Shown here: positions 15,681 to 24,581 of the stretch, piece after piece
How the letters are laid out: the number at the start of each line of letters is the position of its first letter
Numbering within the stretch: position 1 is the stretch's first letter
Origin: JAMXLO01 sp046735215
Lineage (GTDB): Bacteria; Pseudomonadota; Alphaproteobacteria; Acetobacterales; Acetobacteraceae
DNA length: 38,591 nucleotides
Reading direction: 5' to 3'
NCBI GenBank assembly: GCA_046735215.1
Contig: JBKPSV010000152.1
Location: 1 to 38,591, forward strand
The notes under the pieces: model-generated
What the model saw: only the letters and a program-made list of their open reading frames with translations
What the model was told of the DNA's origin: nothing
Database searches by the model: none
Position numbers and translations under genes: made by a program

Positions 15681-16118
15681 TCAGCCACCGCCATCACCGC
15701 CGGCGTACCCTATAAGCAGATATTCGGTCTGCCAGTACATTACCTTTCCGTTTTTGTCCTGCACTTGAAACCGGTAGGGGATTCGGAAAGCTGCGCGAAC
15801 ATGCTGCGTCTGTCCCTTAAAGGTCCAGGTCGTGTTGTAGTTTCGCTCAGCCTCAATCGCCATGCACGCGATCGTTTCGTTTCCCTCGCCTGGCTCATAG
15901 CTTGGCCTCGGCTGCGTCTCCACCTCCATGGGCCCGGTTTGCATGTTGGCTGCACTATCGAAGGGCAGCTGTGTGTACGGATTCAGCCGGCAGATGAGCT
16001 CGCCTAGCGCCGCCATTGCATCGCCAACGTGCGGAGCTTTGCCGCCGGACTGTTGTGAGGCTTGCATGGTGCCGTTCCCGTTTCCGCGCGGCTGGGTACC
16101 GGTGCCTGTATCGGACAT
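15681..16118 (-). CDS. Hypothetical protein, 145 residues
   Basis: I do not recognise this protein. Residues 1-30 are low-complexity, rich in G, T, N and Q (for example the GTGTQPRGNGNG stretch), and the rest is soluble with several W, Y and F residues (ERNYNTTWTFKGQTQHVRAAF, RFQVQDKNGKVMYWQTEYLL), suggesting a small beta-rich domain. It ends in GGDGGG. AGGAG lies 6 nt before the ATG, so it is a plausible real gene. No signal peptide is seen. It follows the cyclase gene by 156 nt on the same strand, with a possible promoter and a 15-bp palindrome between them, so it may be independently transcribed. Confidence 0.7.
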   Translation of the reverse strand: MSDTGTGTQPRGNGNGTMQASQQSGGKAPHVGDAMAALGELICRLNPYTQLPFDSAANMQTGPMEVETQPRPSYEPGEGNETIACMAIEAERNYNTTWTFKGQTQHVRAAFRIPYRFQVQDKNGKVMYWQTEYLLIGYAGGDGGG

Positions 16119-16195
16119 CCTATGCTCCTGCTGGTGCTTCTTGGAATGATGAGCCGGTTCTTATTCTAAGCGTGACGGCTCGAGGGTCGTAGGGC

Positions 16196-16210
16196 ATTTG
16201 CCCGGCAAAT
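16196..16210. promoter_or_regulatory. 15-bp palindrome upstream of the 145-residue protein gene
   Basis: ATTTGCCCGGCAAAT is a perfect palindrome with one central base, 78 nt before the start codon of the minus-strand gene. About 35 nt closer to the gene lies TAGAAT on the minus strand, which could be a -10 element. A regulator site is plausible but unproven. Confidence 0.35.
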
Positions 16211-16274
16211 TGCTACTATGGCCATCACCGACCCATGTATGAAGTAATTCACACGCGGGTTGCGAACGGCTTCG

Positions 16275-19200
16275 TCAGCAAAGCCGCTCGTCCAGGTCAG
16301 CAAGCAGTGCGCGAGCGTCACGCACATCCGGAATTTCTGGCCCTCCACTGAACCACGCGACCAGGGGCCGCAGCAGTTCGGCAGCGACCGCACCGGCGCC
16401 GCGATCCGATTGTAGCCGGGCGAGGCTGGTCACAGCCCGCAGCTCAAATAGTTTTGCTGATTGGTGGCGGGCGATGCTTATGGCCTGGCGGAACTCCTGT
16501 TCCACCTGATCGGCATCAGCATCAGCCAACGCAAGCAACAGTTCGCCCTTCTTGCGATGCAACTCGGCGTCGAGCCAGCGGGCACCGGTGGTACGCGAAA
16601 ACTCCAGTACCTCCTCGAGCAAGGCCAGTGCATCGGCCTGGCGACCCGCCCAAGTCAGTATATCGGCTGCCAGGTATCTCCCCAATGCGGGGCGGATCCT
16701 TGCCCCGGCTTCCTGTAATGTGGCGACACCCGTCGACAGCAGTGCCATCCCTCCATTGATGTCGCCCTGCTTCGCCACCGCCCACCCAAGTTGACATTGG
16801 CCAACAGCGTGAAGAAACGAAAACCCCTGCTCCTCGCAAAGCGAAACCAGCATCTCTGCGCAGGCCTGGATGCCCGCCTCATCGCGCAGCACCTCGAGAG
16901 TCCGCGACCAAATACTCAACACGAGTGGGTAGGCCGGTGAAGGTGCCCCAGCCCTCCGCGCACCGTCGACAGCAGAATTGCCGTGAGCGATGGCTTCCGA
17001 AGCATGACCGAGATGGGCCAGCACCAGGCTCAGATTGGCTTCCGAAAAGTGCGGATCAGACGCGATGGCGCTATCCCGTAGCTCCTGCTTACCAGTTGCA
17101 CACAGCGCGAGCGCCTCCCCCAGGTAACTGCGCGCTGCAGGAAAGTTGCCACGATAATATGCCAGGATGCCCAGCCGCACTCGCGCCGCAATGGCAATAC
17201 CTGCGTCACCGCTGTCTGCAGACAGCGCGTACAGCTCTTCTCCTATCGACTGCGCGTCGGTGAGCTCGGCGCAGGTTTCGGCAATGATACCCAGCGAGTA
17301 CAAGGCGCGCGCCAACATCTCCGGGCTGCCGAGCGTACGGCAAACCGTAACTGCGCCACGAAATGCCACTCCCGCCTCGGGATCACTTGGACCCTTCGTC
17401 GCCATCAGGATCCGTCCAAGCGCAATCAGCAGTTCCGCTTCCAGGTGACGACGATCAGGACCTTCCGGGAGATTGCCGGCGACCCGCAATCCTCGCTCCA
17501 GGTAGATTCGGGTCTCCGCCACGGCAGCCCGTTCAGCCGAGCGGCCACCGGCTATGCGGTAATAGGACGCGGCCTTAGCAAGCAGGCCTGCCTGCGCGCA
17601 GTGATATCCGAGCAGCCCAGGCTCGGTCACGCCGAGCGACGCATCGCTCTCCGCTGCCGTGACGATCCGAGCATGAATTTCAGCGCGCCGCCTGCGCAGG
17701 ACACTATCGTAAATGGCTTCCTGCACCAGAGTGTGTTTGAAGGTATATATGGTATCCGTCTGCACTCTGCGGCGCGAAGCCAGCCCGGAGTCGACCAGCT
17801 CGTCCAGCCCGTTCGCGAGCTCTCCATCCGGCATCTGAGAGATGGCGGCGAGTTGCAACGCCGAGAATTCCCGTCCGATTGCTGCCCCGATCTGCGCGAC
17901 ACGCTTCGCGGCTGGCAGTCTGTCGAGGCGCGTCATCAGCAAGGCCTGCAAGGTCCCGGGAACAGTCAGAGACTGCGACAGAATCGCATCGCTGTCGGCA
18001 TGCTCCAGCACCGATTTCGTCAGTTCTTCGATGAACAATGGCACACAGTCGCTCTGTGCAACGATCCGGTCGAGCAGCGTCGGCGCCATGACACGCCCAA
18101 TCACAACTTCCCTCGCCAGTCGCTCGGCATCGGCCCGAGTGAGACGGCTCAACGTCACCAGCGTGGCATTTGCTAGCCCAACCCATGGCGGGAGAAATTC
18201 CGCACGGAATGAAACGATCAGCAGAATGGGCAGGTTGGATAACTCGCGGATCAGCCGATCCAGCAGCTCCAGCGAACTAGGATCGGCCCAATGTACATCT
18301 TCGACCAGAATAAGCAGTGGCGCCCTTTGCCGCGCAAGGGCCACCACGCGGCGCATGAGGGTATCAAACGTCCTCTGCTTCTTTCCCTGTGGGCTGAGAT
18401 CTACCTTCGCATATGCTTCGCCTGCGGGTAGACCGAGCAGGTCCGCTGTCAGCGCGATGTCATCCGCTGAAACTCCAGCCGACACCAGCACAGTTCGTAG
18501 CTTGTGCAGCTTCTGCGTCGGCCCGTCCCGACGGACAAAACCCGCCTCGTACTCCAGGTGTGCGATGACTGGATACAGCGGGCTCGCCTGGTAATGTGGT
18601 GAGCAGAAATAGCGCAGGCTTGTATGTGACTCGGTGCGCAAACGTGATCGTAATTCCGCGACGATCCGTGATTTTCCGATGCCCGGATCGCCTTCGAGCA
18701 TCACAAGCTGGCCCTCGCCCTGTTGCGCGAGCCGCCAGCGACTCAACAAGAGTGCAAGTTCGCCTTCTCTGTTAACAAGCGGAATCAGGCGCGTGGCATG
18801 AAGAGCGGCGAAGCGATCGCCGATTGCGCGTTCCCGCAGCACATGCCAGGCCCGAATGGGCGAGCGGAACCCCTTTAGCGCAAGTTCACCGAGGTCACGG
18901 CAGGCGAACAGCCGGCCGATCTGTCTGCGCGTCACGTCGTCTATGACAATGCCATCCGGCTGGGCAAGCTCCTGCAGCCGGGCGGCCAGATTTGGTGTCT
19001 CGCCGATCGCCGTCTGTTGGCGGGAATCACCAAAGCCGGTGGACTCGCCCACCACAACTGTGCCAGTGGCGATGCCTATGCGCGCCTGTAGTTTCTCACC
19101 TCTGATTGGCGCTTCGAGTGCAGATACAGCGGCAAGTGCCGCGCGCACCGCATGCTCGGAGTTCGCTTCCTTGCTCTCGGGCCAGCCGAAATAACTCAGT

Positions 19201-19478
19201 ATCCCATCGCCGACATGGCGCGCGATGTAACCACCAAAATCGGTGACTGCTCTGGCAATGCGCGTCTGATAATTGCCAATGACGTCCGACAATTCCTCGG
19301 GGTCCAGGCGTCCCGACAGTGCAGTCGAGCCCACCAGATCGCACATCATGACGCTGATCTGCCGTCGTTCGGCACCCAGCCCAGCATTGGCCACATTCGC
19401 GCGCTCCAGCGGAGCGCCACAGGCGGCGCAGAACCGAGCACCCTCAGGCGTCACTTCCTTGCATGCAGGACACCGCAC
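16275..19478 (-). CDS. Class III nucleotidyl cyclase - AAA ATPase - TPR signalling protein
   Basis: This protein of about 1067 residues has a zinc ribbon at the N-terminus (CPAC, C17 and C20), then a class III cyclase domain. Metal aspartates D47 (MMCDLVGST) and D91 (HVGDG) are present, as are the transition-state residues N163 and R167 (GETPNLAARL). The usual base-selecting lysine is R87 and the paired position is threonine T156 (class IIIb type). A P-loop ATPase follows (Walker A GDPGIGKS at 263-270, Walker B LLILVEDVHWAD near 388-399) and then TPR-like helical repeats. The GTG at 19478 fits the family start (VRCPAC) and has GGGGGA upstream; a TTG at 19547 is unlikely. The architecture is that of soluble adenylyl cyclase. 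The hybrid histidine kinase ends 99 nt upstream. Confidence 0.88.
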   Translation of the reverse strand: MRCPACKEVTPEGARFCAACGAPLERANVANAGLGAERRQISVMMCDLVGSTALSGRLDPEELSDVIGNYQTRIARAVTDFGGYIARHVGDGILSYFGWPESKEANSEHAVRAALAAVSALEAPIRGEKLQARIGIATGTVVVGESTGFGDSRQQTAIGETPNLAARLQELAQPDGIVIDDVTRRQIGRLFACRDLGELALKGFRSPIRAWHVLRERAIGDRFAALHATRLIPLVNREGELALLLSRWRLAQQGEGQLVMLEGDPGIGKSRIVAELRSRLRTESHTSLRYFCSPHYQASPLYPVIAHLEYEAGFVRRDGPTQKLHKLRTVLVSAGVSADDIALTADLLGLPAGEAYAKVDLSPQGKKQRTFDTLMRRVVALARQRAPLLILVEDVHWADPSSLELLDRLIRELSNLPILLIVSFRAEFLPPWVGLANATLVTLSRLTRADAERLAREVVIGRVMAPTLLDRIVAQSDCVPLFIEELTKSVLEHADSDAILSQSLTVPGTLQALLMTRLDRLPAAKRVAQIGAAIGREFSALQLAAISQMPDGELANGLDELVDSGLASRRRVQTDTIYTFKHTLVQEAIYDSVLRRRRAEIHARIVTAAESDASLGVTEPGLLGYHCAQAGLLAKAASYYRIAGGRSAERAAVAETRIYLERGLRVAGNLPEGPDRRHLEAELLIALGRILMATKGPSDPEAGVAFRGAVTVCRTLGSPEMLARALYSLGIIAETCAELTDAQSIGEELYALSADSGDAGIAIAARVRLGILAYYRGNFPAARSYLGEALALCATGKQELRDSAIASDPHFSEANLSLVLAHLGHASEAIAHGNSAVDGARRAGAPSPAYPLVLSIWSRTLEVLRDEAGIQACAEMLVSLCEEQGFSFLHAVGQCQLGWAVAKQGDINGGMALLSTGVATLQEAGARIRPALGRYLAADILTWAGRQADALALLEEVLEFSRTTGARWLDAELHRKKGELLLALADADADQVEQEFRQAISIARHQSAKLFELRAVTSLARLQSDRGAGAVAAELLRPLVAWFSGGPEIPDVRDARALLADLDERLC

Positions 19479-19577
19479 GCTGTCGTCCCCCGATGCCGGA
19501 CTAACATCTAAAGCAAACTGACTGTCTGCGTCACCATGGGGAGGCAAATTGACACAATGCTGCGCCGCGAAGCGACC

Positions 19578-21815
19578 TCAGGACGCGCGTCCGCTGCGCG
19601 CGGCAAGGTCGATGACGTTCGGCACATGGTTGGCCGCAGCGACCGTCCCGGCAGCCAGGATCTCCGCAACCTTGCGTGCAATCTGCTCTCGGTGGAATGG
19701 CTTGCCGATCAGCTGTACGCCATCGTCAAGGCGGCCGTGGTGCACGATGGCGTTTTCAGTATAGCCCGACATGAACAGCACGCGCAGTTCGGGACGGATT
19801 TCCCTTAGCCGGCTGGCAACCTCATTGCCCTTCATGCGGCCGGTCAGAACGACATCGGTCAACAACAAATCCACCTTTCCATCGTTCTCCCCAAACACGC
19901 GAAGAGCCTCGGGGCCGTCGCCCGCCTCGAGCACGCGGTAACCAAGATCGCGCAAGATCGCGACGCAGGCATCACGCACCGCTGGTTCGTCTTCGACGAC
20001 CAGTATGGTCGCGCTGCCGCGTGGCAGGTCCGCCGGGGCGCCACTGCGCAATACGGGAACGACAGCGCCCACGGCACGCGGCAGATACAGCCGCACTGTC
20101 GTGCCCTCGCCGACCTCCGAGTAGATCTTGATGTGGCCACCCGACTGTTTGACGAAGCCGTGCACCATGGCCAGGCCGAGGCCGGTGCCGCGCCCATCGT
20201 CCTTGGTGGTGAAGAACGGCTCGAACGCCCCGGCCAGTACCTCCGCCGGCATACCGGTGCCGGTGTCAGACACCGCCAACATCACATAGTCCCCTGACGT
20301 GACCTCGACGTGCTGGCGCGCATAGTCCGCATCCAGCACCTTGTTCGCCACTTCTATTGTGAGACGTCCACCTGCGGACATCGCATCCCGCGCATTCAGC
20401 GACAGGTTCAACAGAGCGCTCTCGACCTGGGCCGGATCGGCCATTGCAGGCCACAGCCCAGCAGCATCCACCGTGCGCACGTCTATATGCTCGCCGAGGG
20501 TTCGGCGAAGCAGGTTGACCATGTCGGGCAGCATCGCCGACAGATCGATCGGCACCGGCATGAGCGTCTGTTTGCGGGCAAAGGCGAGCAGTTGCTGGGT
20601 CAGCCCAGCGCCACGAGTAGCCCCCCACATTGCCCGCTCGATCCGAGCGCCTGCATCGCTGTCAACCGGTAGGCGAGACTTCACCAGCTCGAGGTTCGCC
20701 ATGATCACGGTGAGCAAGTTGTTGAAGTCATGCGCGATGCCGCCAGTGAGCTGCCCCATCGCCTGCAACCGTTGCGCATCTCGCGTCGTGACTTCAGCGC
20801 GCACGCGCTCCGTGACATCGGTGACGGTGAGTACGAAACCATCATCCGGCGTGAAGGTGCGCCGCAACTCAAAGTTACGATCGTCCGTCTGGCAGGTTCG
20901 CTCGTAGACGATCGGGTCGCCTCCCACCCTGGCCGAACGGTGGTGGCGAACTTGCTCCATCGTCTCAAGCTGTAAACCGTGACCCGCGGCCAGTTGCTCA
21001 ACGATCGCCTCATAGGGCATGCCTTGGCGCAACATAGGCCCTGGAAGGTTCAGCAGAGCAACAAAGCAATTGTTCCAGCGCATCAGCGAACCGCCGCTAT
21101 CGAACACGCCGATACCTTGACTGATGCTGTCGAACGCTGTCCGCATCTGCGTCGCAAGAGTACGCTGCTCGATCTCGGACGAAAGCAGTAACCTGTGGGA
21201 TTGCGCCAACAACCAACCGGCGAGCGCGAACAGCGCCACGGCCAGGATGCTGCCGCCAAGTGCCAGCCATCGCGCCAGCAATTCGGCGCGATCGGCCCAC
21301 TTGCGTCGCAGCTCCAGCAGATGCTGTTCCTCGCTGGCCACATCGGACAGACTCTTGTCAATTTGACGGAACAGGTCACGGCGTGACGGCATAGCACTCA
21401 GTGCCGCATCGAGACTGACATCACGGCGCAGCTGAATTGCTCGGTCCATCGCTTCCTTCTGTCGCTGAAACAGTGGGGCGAGGCCACGCAGTCGGTCCTG
21501 TTGCGAGGAATTGTCCGCAGTCAGCCGATGCAATTCACCCTGCAGGAGTGCCACGCGTTCGAAGGCAGCATGGTATTGTTCCAGGTCACTGTCCTGTCCG
21601 GTCAGCAGGTAGGCGCGCTGACTGCGCTCCGCATCGCGCATCGCCATGCCAAGCTGGTCGGTGGCGATGATGACGTCGTAAGTGTGCTGAACCCAGAACC
21701 ACGCTTGGCGCGTGCCACTGAACTGAGACCAGACGAGAAATGCCACCACGCCCACCAGCAGCGCAACGCCGATCAGCGCGAACGCATTTGCATTCCTCAC
21801 CAGGGCCTTTGACAC
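19578..21815 (-). CDS. Hybrid sensor histidine kinase with CHASE3-like sensor
   Basis: This 745-residue protein has two membrane helices (about 11-30 and 183-205) flanking an extracytoplasmic region that starts AMRDAERSQRAYLLTGQDSDLEQY, the CHASE3 signature. A PAS-like domain (about 224-340), HisKA with H362 in GGIAHDFNNLLT, a HATPase with N-box (LNARDAMSAGG), DTGTGMP, FEPFFTTK and GTGLGLAMV, and a receiver with D654 (LLLTDVVLT) and K705 (GKPF) follow. The start is GTG at 21815 with GGAGAGA upstream. CHASE3 sensors detect unknown extracellular stimuli. It is followed by the cyclase gene (99 nt) and preceded by the small-protein gene (24 nt), so these genes probably share a transcript. Confidence 0.92.
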   Translation of the reverse strand: MSKALVRNANAFALIGVALLVGVVAFLVWSQFSGTRQAWFWVQHTYDVIIATDQLGMAMRDAERSQRAYLLTGQDSDLEQYHAAFERVALLQGELHRLTADNSSQQDRLRGLAPLFQRQKEAMDRAIQLRRDVSLDAALSAMPSRRDLFRQIDKSLSDVASEEQHLLELRRKWADRAELLARWLALGGSILAVALFALAGWLLAQSHRLLLSSEIEQRTLATQMRTAFDSISQGIGVFDSGGSLMRWNNCFVALLNLPGPMLRQGMPYEAIVEQLAAGHGLQLETMEQVRHHRSARVGGDPIVYERTCQTDDRNFELRRTFTPDDGFVLTVTDVTERVRAEVTTRDAQRLQAMGQLTGGIAHDFNNLLTVIMANLELVKSRLPVDSDAGARIERAMWGATRGAGLTQQLLAFARKQTLMPVPIDLSAMLPDMVNLLRRTLGEHIDVRTVDAAGLWPAMADPAQVESALLNLSLNARDAMSAGGRLTIEVANKVLDADYARQHVEVTSGDYVMLAVSDTGTGMPAEVLAGAFEPFFTTKDDGRGTGLGLAMVHGFVKQSGGHIKIYSEVGEGTTVRLYLPRAVGAVVPVLRSGAPADLPRGSATILVVEDEPAVRDACVAILRDLGYRVLEAGDGPEALRVFGENDGKVDLLLTDVVLTGRMKGNEVASRLREIRPELRVLFMSGYTENAIVHHGRLDDGVQLIGKPFHREQIARKVAEILAAGTVAAANHVPNVIDLAARSGRAS

Positions 21816-21839
21816 GATGTCTCTCCGGACGTGCCCGCG

Positions 21840-22052
21840 CTAGAGGTCGAACTTGCCCTGGCGCGGGTCATTGATGCGCCCGCTGCGGCGCGAACGCGAT
21901 GCGGCTTGCGCGCGCGGCTCGGAGGGGCGGAAGGCCTGGGTCCACATCTTGCGCCGCGCTTCGTAGGTGCGCTGCTTCTCGGCCGCTTCGGACAGAAACG
22001 TGGCCGTGACCTCCACTCTTACAGGTGGCAAGCCGCCGCCCCGCCCGCTCAT
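21840..22052 (-). CDS. Small basic protein, 70 residues, unknown
   Basis: The ATG overlaps the stop of the 2-hydroxyacid dehydrogenase gene in an ATGA arrangement, the classical sign of translational coupling, and the stop is 24 nt before the histidine kinase start. The protein starts SGRGGGLPPVRVEV, has an amphipathic AAEKQRTYEARRKMW helix and ends with a basic RSRRSGRINDPRQGKFDL tail. I find no known domain. The coupled position between dehydrogenase and kinase argues that it is a real gene. No signal peptide or membrane helix is seen. Confidence 0.6.
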   Translation of the reverse strand: MSGRGGGLPPVRVEVTATFLSEAAEKQRTYEARRKMWTQAFRPSEPRAQAASRSRRSGRINDPRQGKFDL

Positions 22053-23032
22053 GTCTTGAGCGCCATGTCCCGGAGTTCGGGCACCACCCAAAGCGGGCGC
22101 TCACCGCGGTGCGTGCGCAGCACGTTGTCGAACGCGTTGCGGGTCTGCTTCACGCGGGTCTCGCGACTGGCGCCGGCGAGATGCGGTGTCAGCACGACAT
22201 TGTCCAGTGACAGCACCGGTTCCGATGGCGACGGAGGCTCTTGCGGGAAAACGTCCAGCCCGGCACCGGCGATCTTGCCGCCGGCCAACGCCTCGTGCAG
22301 CGCGAGAAACTCGATCACCGGGCCGCGGCTGCAATTTATCAGCACGCCATGAGGCTGCATGTAGCCCAGCTCGCGCGCGCCGATCATGTTGCGCGTCAGC
22401 CGGGTGAGCGGCACGTGCAGCGTCACGATATCAGAAGTGCGCATCAGTTCCGGCAAGAGCCGGAAGCGCACATCCAGCGCATCCTCCTCGTGCTCGGCCA
22501 TGCGCACCACGTCGTTGTACTGGATGCGCATGTCGAAGCCCCCCGCAGCGATGCGCGCGACGCGCTTGCCGATCGTGCCGAAGCCGATGATGCCGAGTGT
22601 CTTGCCCTGCATCTCGTAGAAGGTCGGAATCGGCTCGTTGCCGCGCCAGCGTCCGCCGGAGGTCATCGCATGCTGCGGCACCAGCTTCCGGTACACTGCC
22701 AGCATCAGCAGGATCGTATGCTCGGCAACCGCGCGAGAATTGGCCCCGCCATTGTTGGCCACCAGCACCCCAGCGCGCCGCGCTGCGTCAAGATCGACAT
22801 GGTCGTATCCGGCGCTGAACAGCTGTGCGAGCCTGAGGCGTGGGGCGGCGCGAAAAAAAGCCTCGTCCATCGGACTGACGTTGCCGATCAGATATTCGGT
22901 CTCGCCGAGTGCTCCGCCGTAGCTGGGGCTGCCAGGAGCACCGACAATGAGCTCGAAGCCGGGGGGCGTCATCTCGCGCGCCTCCTGCACCGTTTGCTCC
23001 AGCGTGTTGACCAGCAGAACCTTGGTCGGCAT
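22049..23032 (-). CDS. D-2-hydroxyacid dehydrogenase (phosphoglycerate dehydrogenase-like)
   Basis: This 327-residue NAD(P)-dependent dehydrogenase has LGIIGFGTIGKRVARIA as the dinucleotide-binding motif, and the catalytic triad is visible: R in NCSRGPVIE, E in FPQEPPSPSEP and H in TPHLAGASRETRV. The AEHTILLMLAVYRKLVPQ helix is typical of the family. It would oxidise or reduce a D-2-hydroxy acid/2-oxo acid; the substrate is unknown. GGGGGGGAAT before ATG 23032 sets the start; an ATG 42 nt earlier lacks support. The upstream monooxygenase gene ends 34 nt away and the 70-residue gene overlaps its stop. Confidence 0.9.
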   Translation of the reverse strand: MPTKVLLVNTLEQTVQEAREMTPPGFELIVGAPGSPSYGGALGETEYLIGNVSPMDEAFFRAAPRLRLAQLFSAGYDHVDLDAARRAGVLVANNGGANSRAVAEHTILLMLAVYRKLVPQHAMTSGGRWRGNEPIPTFYEMQGKTLGIIGFGTIGKRVARIAAGGFDMRIQYNDVVRMAEHEEDALDVRFRLLPELMRTSDIVTLHVPLTRLTRNMIGARELGYMQPHGVLINCSRGPVIEFLALHEALAGGKIAGAGLDVFPQEPPSPSEPVLSLDNVVLTPHLAGASRETRVKQTRNAFDNVLRTHRGERPLWVVPELRDMALKT

Positions 23033-23066
23033 CGATATTCCCCCCCACGTCGCGTCGCCGGCCGAG

Positions 23067-24581
23067 TCAAGCAATCCTGCGCGACCGACGCAACTTGTCC
23101 CGATCCGAAGTCGACAGCCGGTAACATCGTGCGGATACCCACAAAGTACGCAGCCAGTAGCCGAAGGTGAACCCGGGCCATAGGGTCGTATTCCGTCCGT
23201 TACGGTCCAGATACCAGCTCCGGCAGCCAGTCACCCAGACGGTCCGTTGCATCCAGCGATCCAGCTTCCGCATGAAGCCAGCCTGCGCCTCGGCGCCGAT
23301 TTCGATTGCAAACGCCTTGCGGCGTCGCAGAAGCCGGATGCATCGCAGCACATGGCCTATCTGCGCCTCCAGCATGTACACGACCGAGTTGTGCCCAAGG
23401 CCGGTATTCGGGCCTCCTAGGATGAACAGGTTCGGGAATCCCGCGACAGCGAGACCAAGGTGCGCCTGCATCCCATCGCGCCACGCCTCGGCGAGGCTCA
23501 CGCCGCTACGTCCAAGCACGTCGATCTCGCCAAGCGGCTCCGTCGCGTAAAAACCGGTGGCGAACACCAATACGTCGGCGCGATGTTCAATGCCGTCCGC
23601 TGCGAGAACACCGTGTGGGGTTATGCCAACGATCGACTGGGGGACCAGCTTGACATTGGCCTGATTGAGGCAGGGGAAGTAATCGTTAGACAATAGAACA
23701 CGCTTGCAACCGATGCGGTAGGAAGGCGTCAACAACTCTCGCAACTTGTCGTCGTTCACCTGACGCTTGGCGTGACTGCGCGCGCTTCGTTCCGCGCCAG
23801 CCGCCAGAGCAGGGAACCGTATGAAGGCGGGTGCACGCATTTCGTGCGCCAAATAATGCCACGCGCGTACCGCTCGGCGGAGCAGAGGCACATGGCGAAA
23901 TGCCCAGATCTGCCGGCCGGAATAAGGACGGTCGTGCTTCGGCAGGATCCAGGGCGGCGTGCGCTGGAACAGTACGATGCGCGCCGCCCTGTCGGCGATA
24001 CGTGGCACGAACTGTATGGCGCTGGCACCGGTGCCGACGACGGCAATCTCCCTGCCCTGCAGATTGATCGCATGGTCCCACCGCGCGGAATGGAACGTGG
24101 TGCCGCGAAACGCCTGCAGGCCCGGGATTGCCGGAACCGCCGGTCGATGCAGAGCTCCCATCGCCAACACAACGATACGTGCGGCAAGTTCCACGCCGGC
24201 ATCGGTTTGCAGCCGCCACAACTGCGCCGTTTCGTCGAAACGTGCCATCTTCAGGCAAACTGCGAGCGACAGATGCGCCCCAAGCCCGAACTGCTCGACA
24301 CAGTCCTCCAAGTAATCCTCGATCTCAGATTGGGTGGGGTAACGCCTTGACCAGTCCGCCTTGGGCGCGAACGAGAACGAATAGAGGTGCGAAGGAATGT
24401 CGCAGGCGCAGCCCGGATAGGTGTTGTCGCGCCATGTACCGCCGACCTTGGCGGCTCGTTCGATGATCAGAAAATTGTCCTCGCCCGCGCGCTTCAGGCA
24501 TATTGCCATTCCGATTCCGGCGAACCCGGCACCGATGATCACCACGCTGTAAGAGCGTTCCGCGCGAGCCGGCATCATCAT
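23067..24581 (-). CDS. FAD/NADPH flavin monooxygenase, Baeyer-Villiger type
   Basis: This 504-residue flavoprotein begins with a Rossmann motif (VVIIGAGFAGIGMA, residues 13-26), then GGTWRDNTYPGCACDIPSHLYS, the conserved W-Y-P-G region of Baeyer-Villiger and related monooxygenases. The fingerprint FxGxxxHxxxW appears as FRGTTFHSARWD at 159-169, followed by the NADPH motif GTGASAIQ at 183-190. This supports oxygenation of ketones or other soft nucleophiles. There are three ATGs in a row and only a weak ribosome binding site, so the exact first residue is uncertain. It is the first gene of the same-strand run that continues to the cyclase gene. Confidence 0.88.
   Translation of the reverse strand: MMMPARAERSYSVVIIGAGFAGIGMAICLKRAGEDNFLIIERAAKVGGTWRDNTYPGCACDIPSHLYSFSFAPKADWSRRYPTQSEIEDYLEDCVEQFGLGAHLSLAVCLKMARFDETAQLWRLQTDAGVELAARIVVLAMGALHRPAVPAIPGLQAFRGTTFHSARWDHAINLQGREIAVVGTGASAIQFVPRIADRAARIVLFQRTPPWILPKHDRPYSGRQIWAFRHVPLLRRAVRAWHYLAHEMRAPAFIRFPALAAGAERSARSHAKRQVNDDKLRELLTPSYRIGCKRVLLSNDYFPCLNQANVKLVPQSIVGITPHGVLAADGIEHRADVLVFATGFYATEPLGEIDVLGRSGVSLAEAWRDGMQAHLGLAVAGFPNLFILGGPNTGLGHNSVVYMLEAQIGHVLRCIRLLRRRKAFAIEIGAEAQAGFMRKLDRWMQRTVWVTGCRSWYLDRNGRNTTLWPGFTFGYWLRTLWVSARCYRLSTSDRDKLRRSRRIA

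Noticed and set aside
19479..19547. TTG start that would add 23 residues to the cyclase protein
   Set aside because: No ribosome binding site and family members begin at the zinc ribbon, which the GTG at 19478 matches with a good upstream site.
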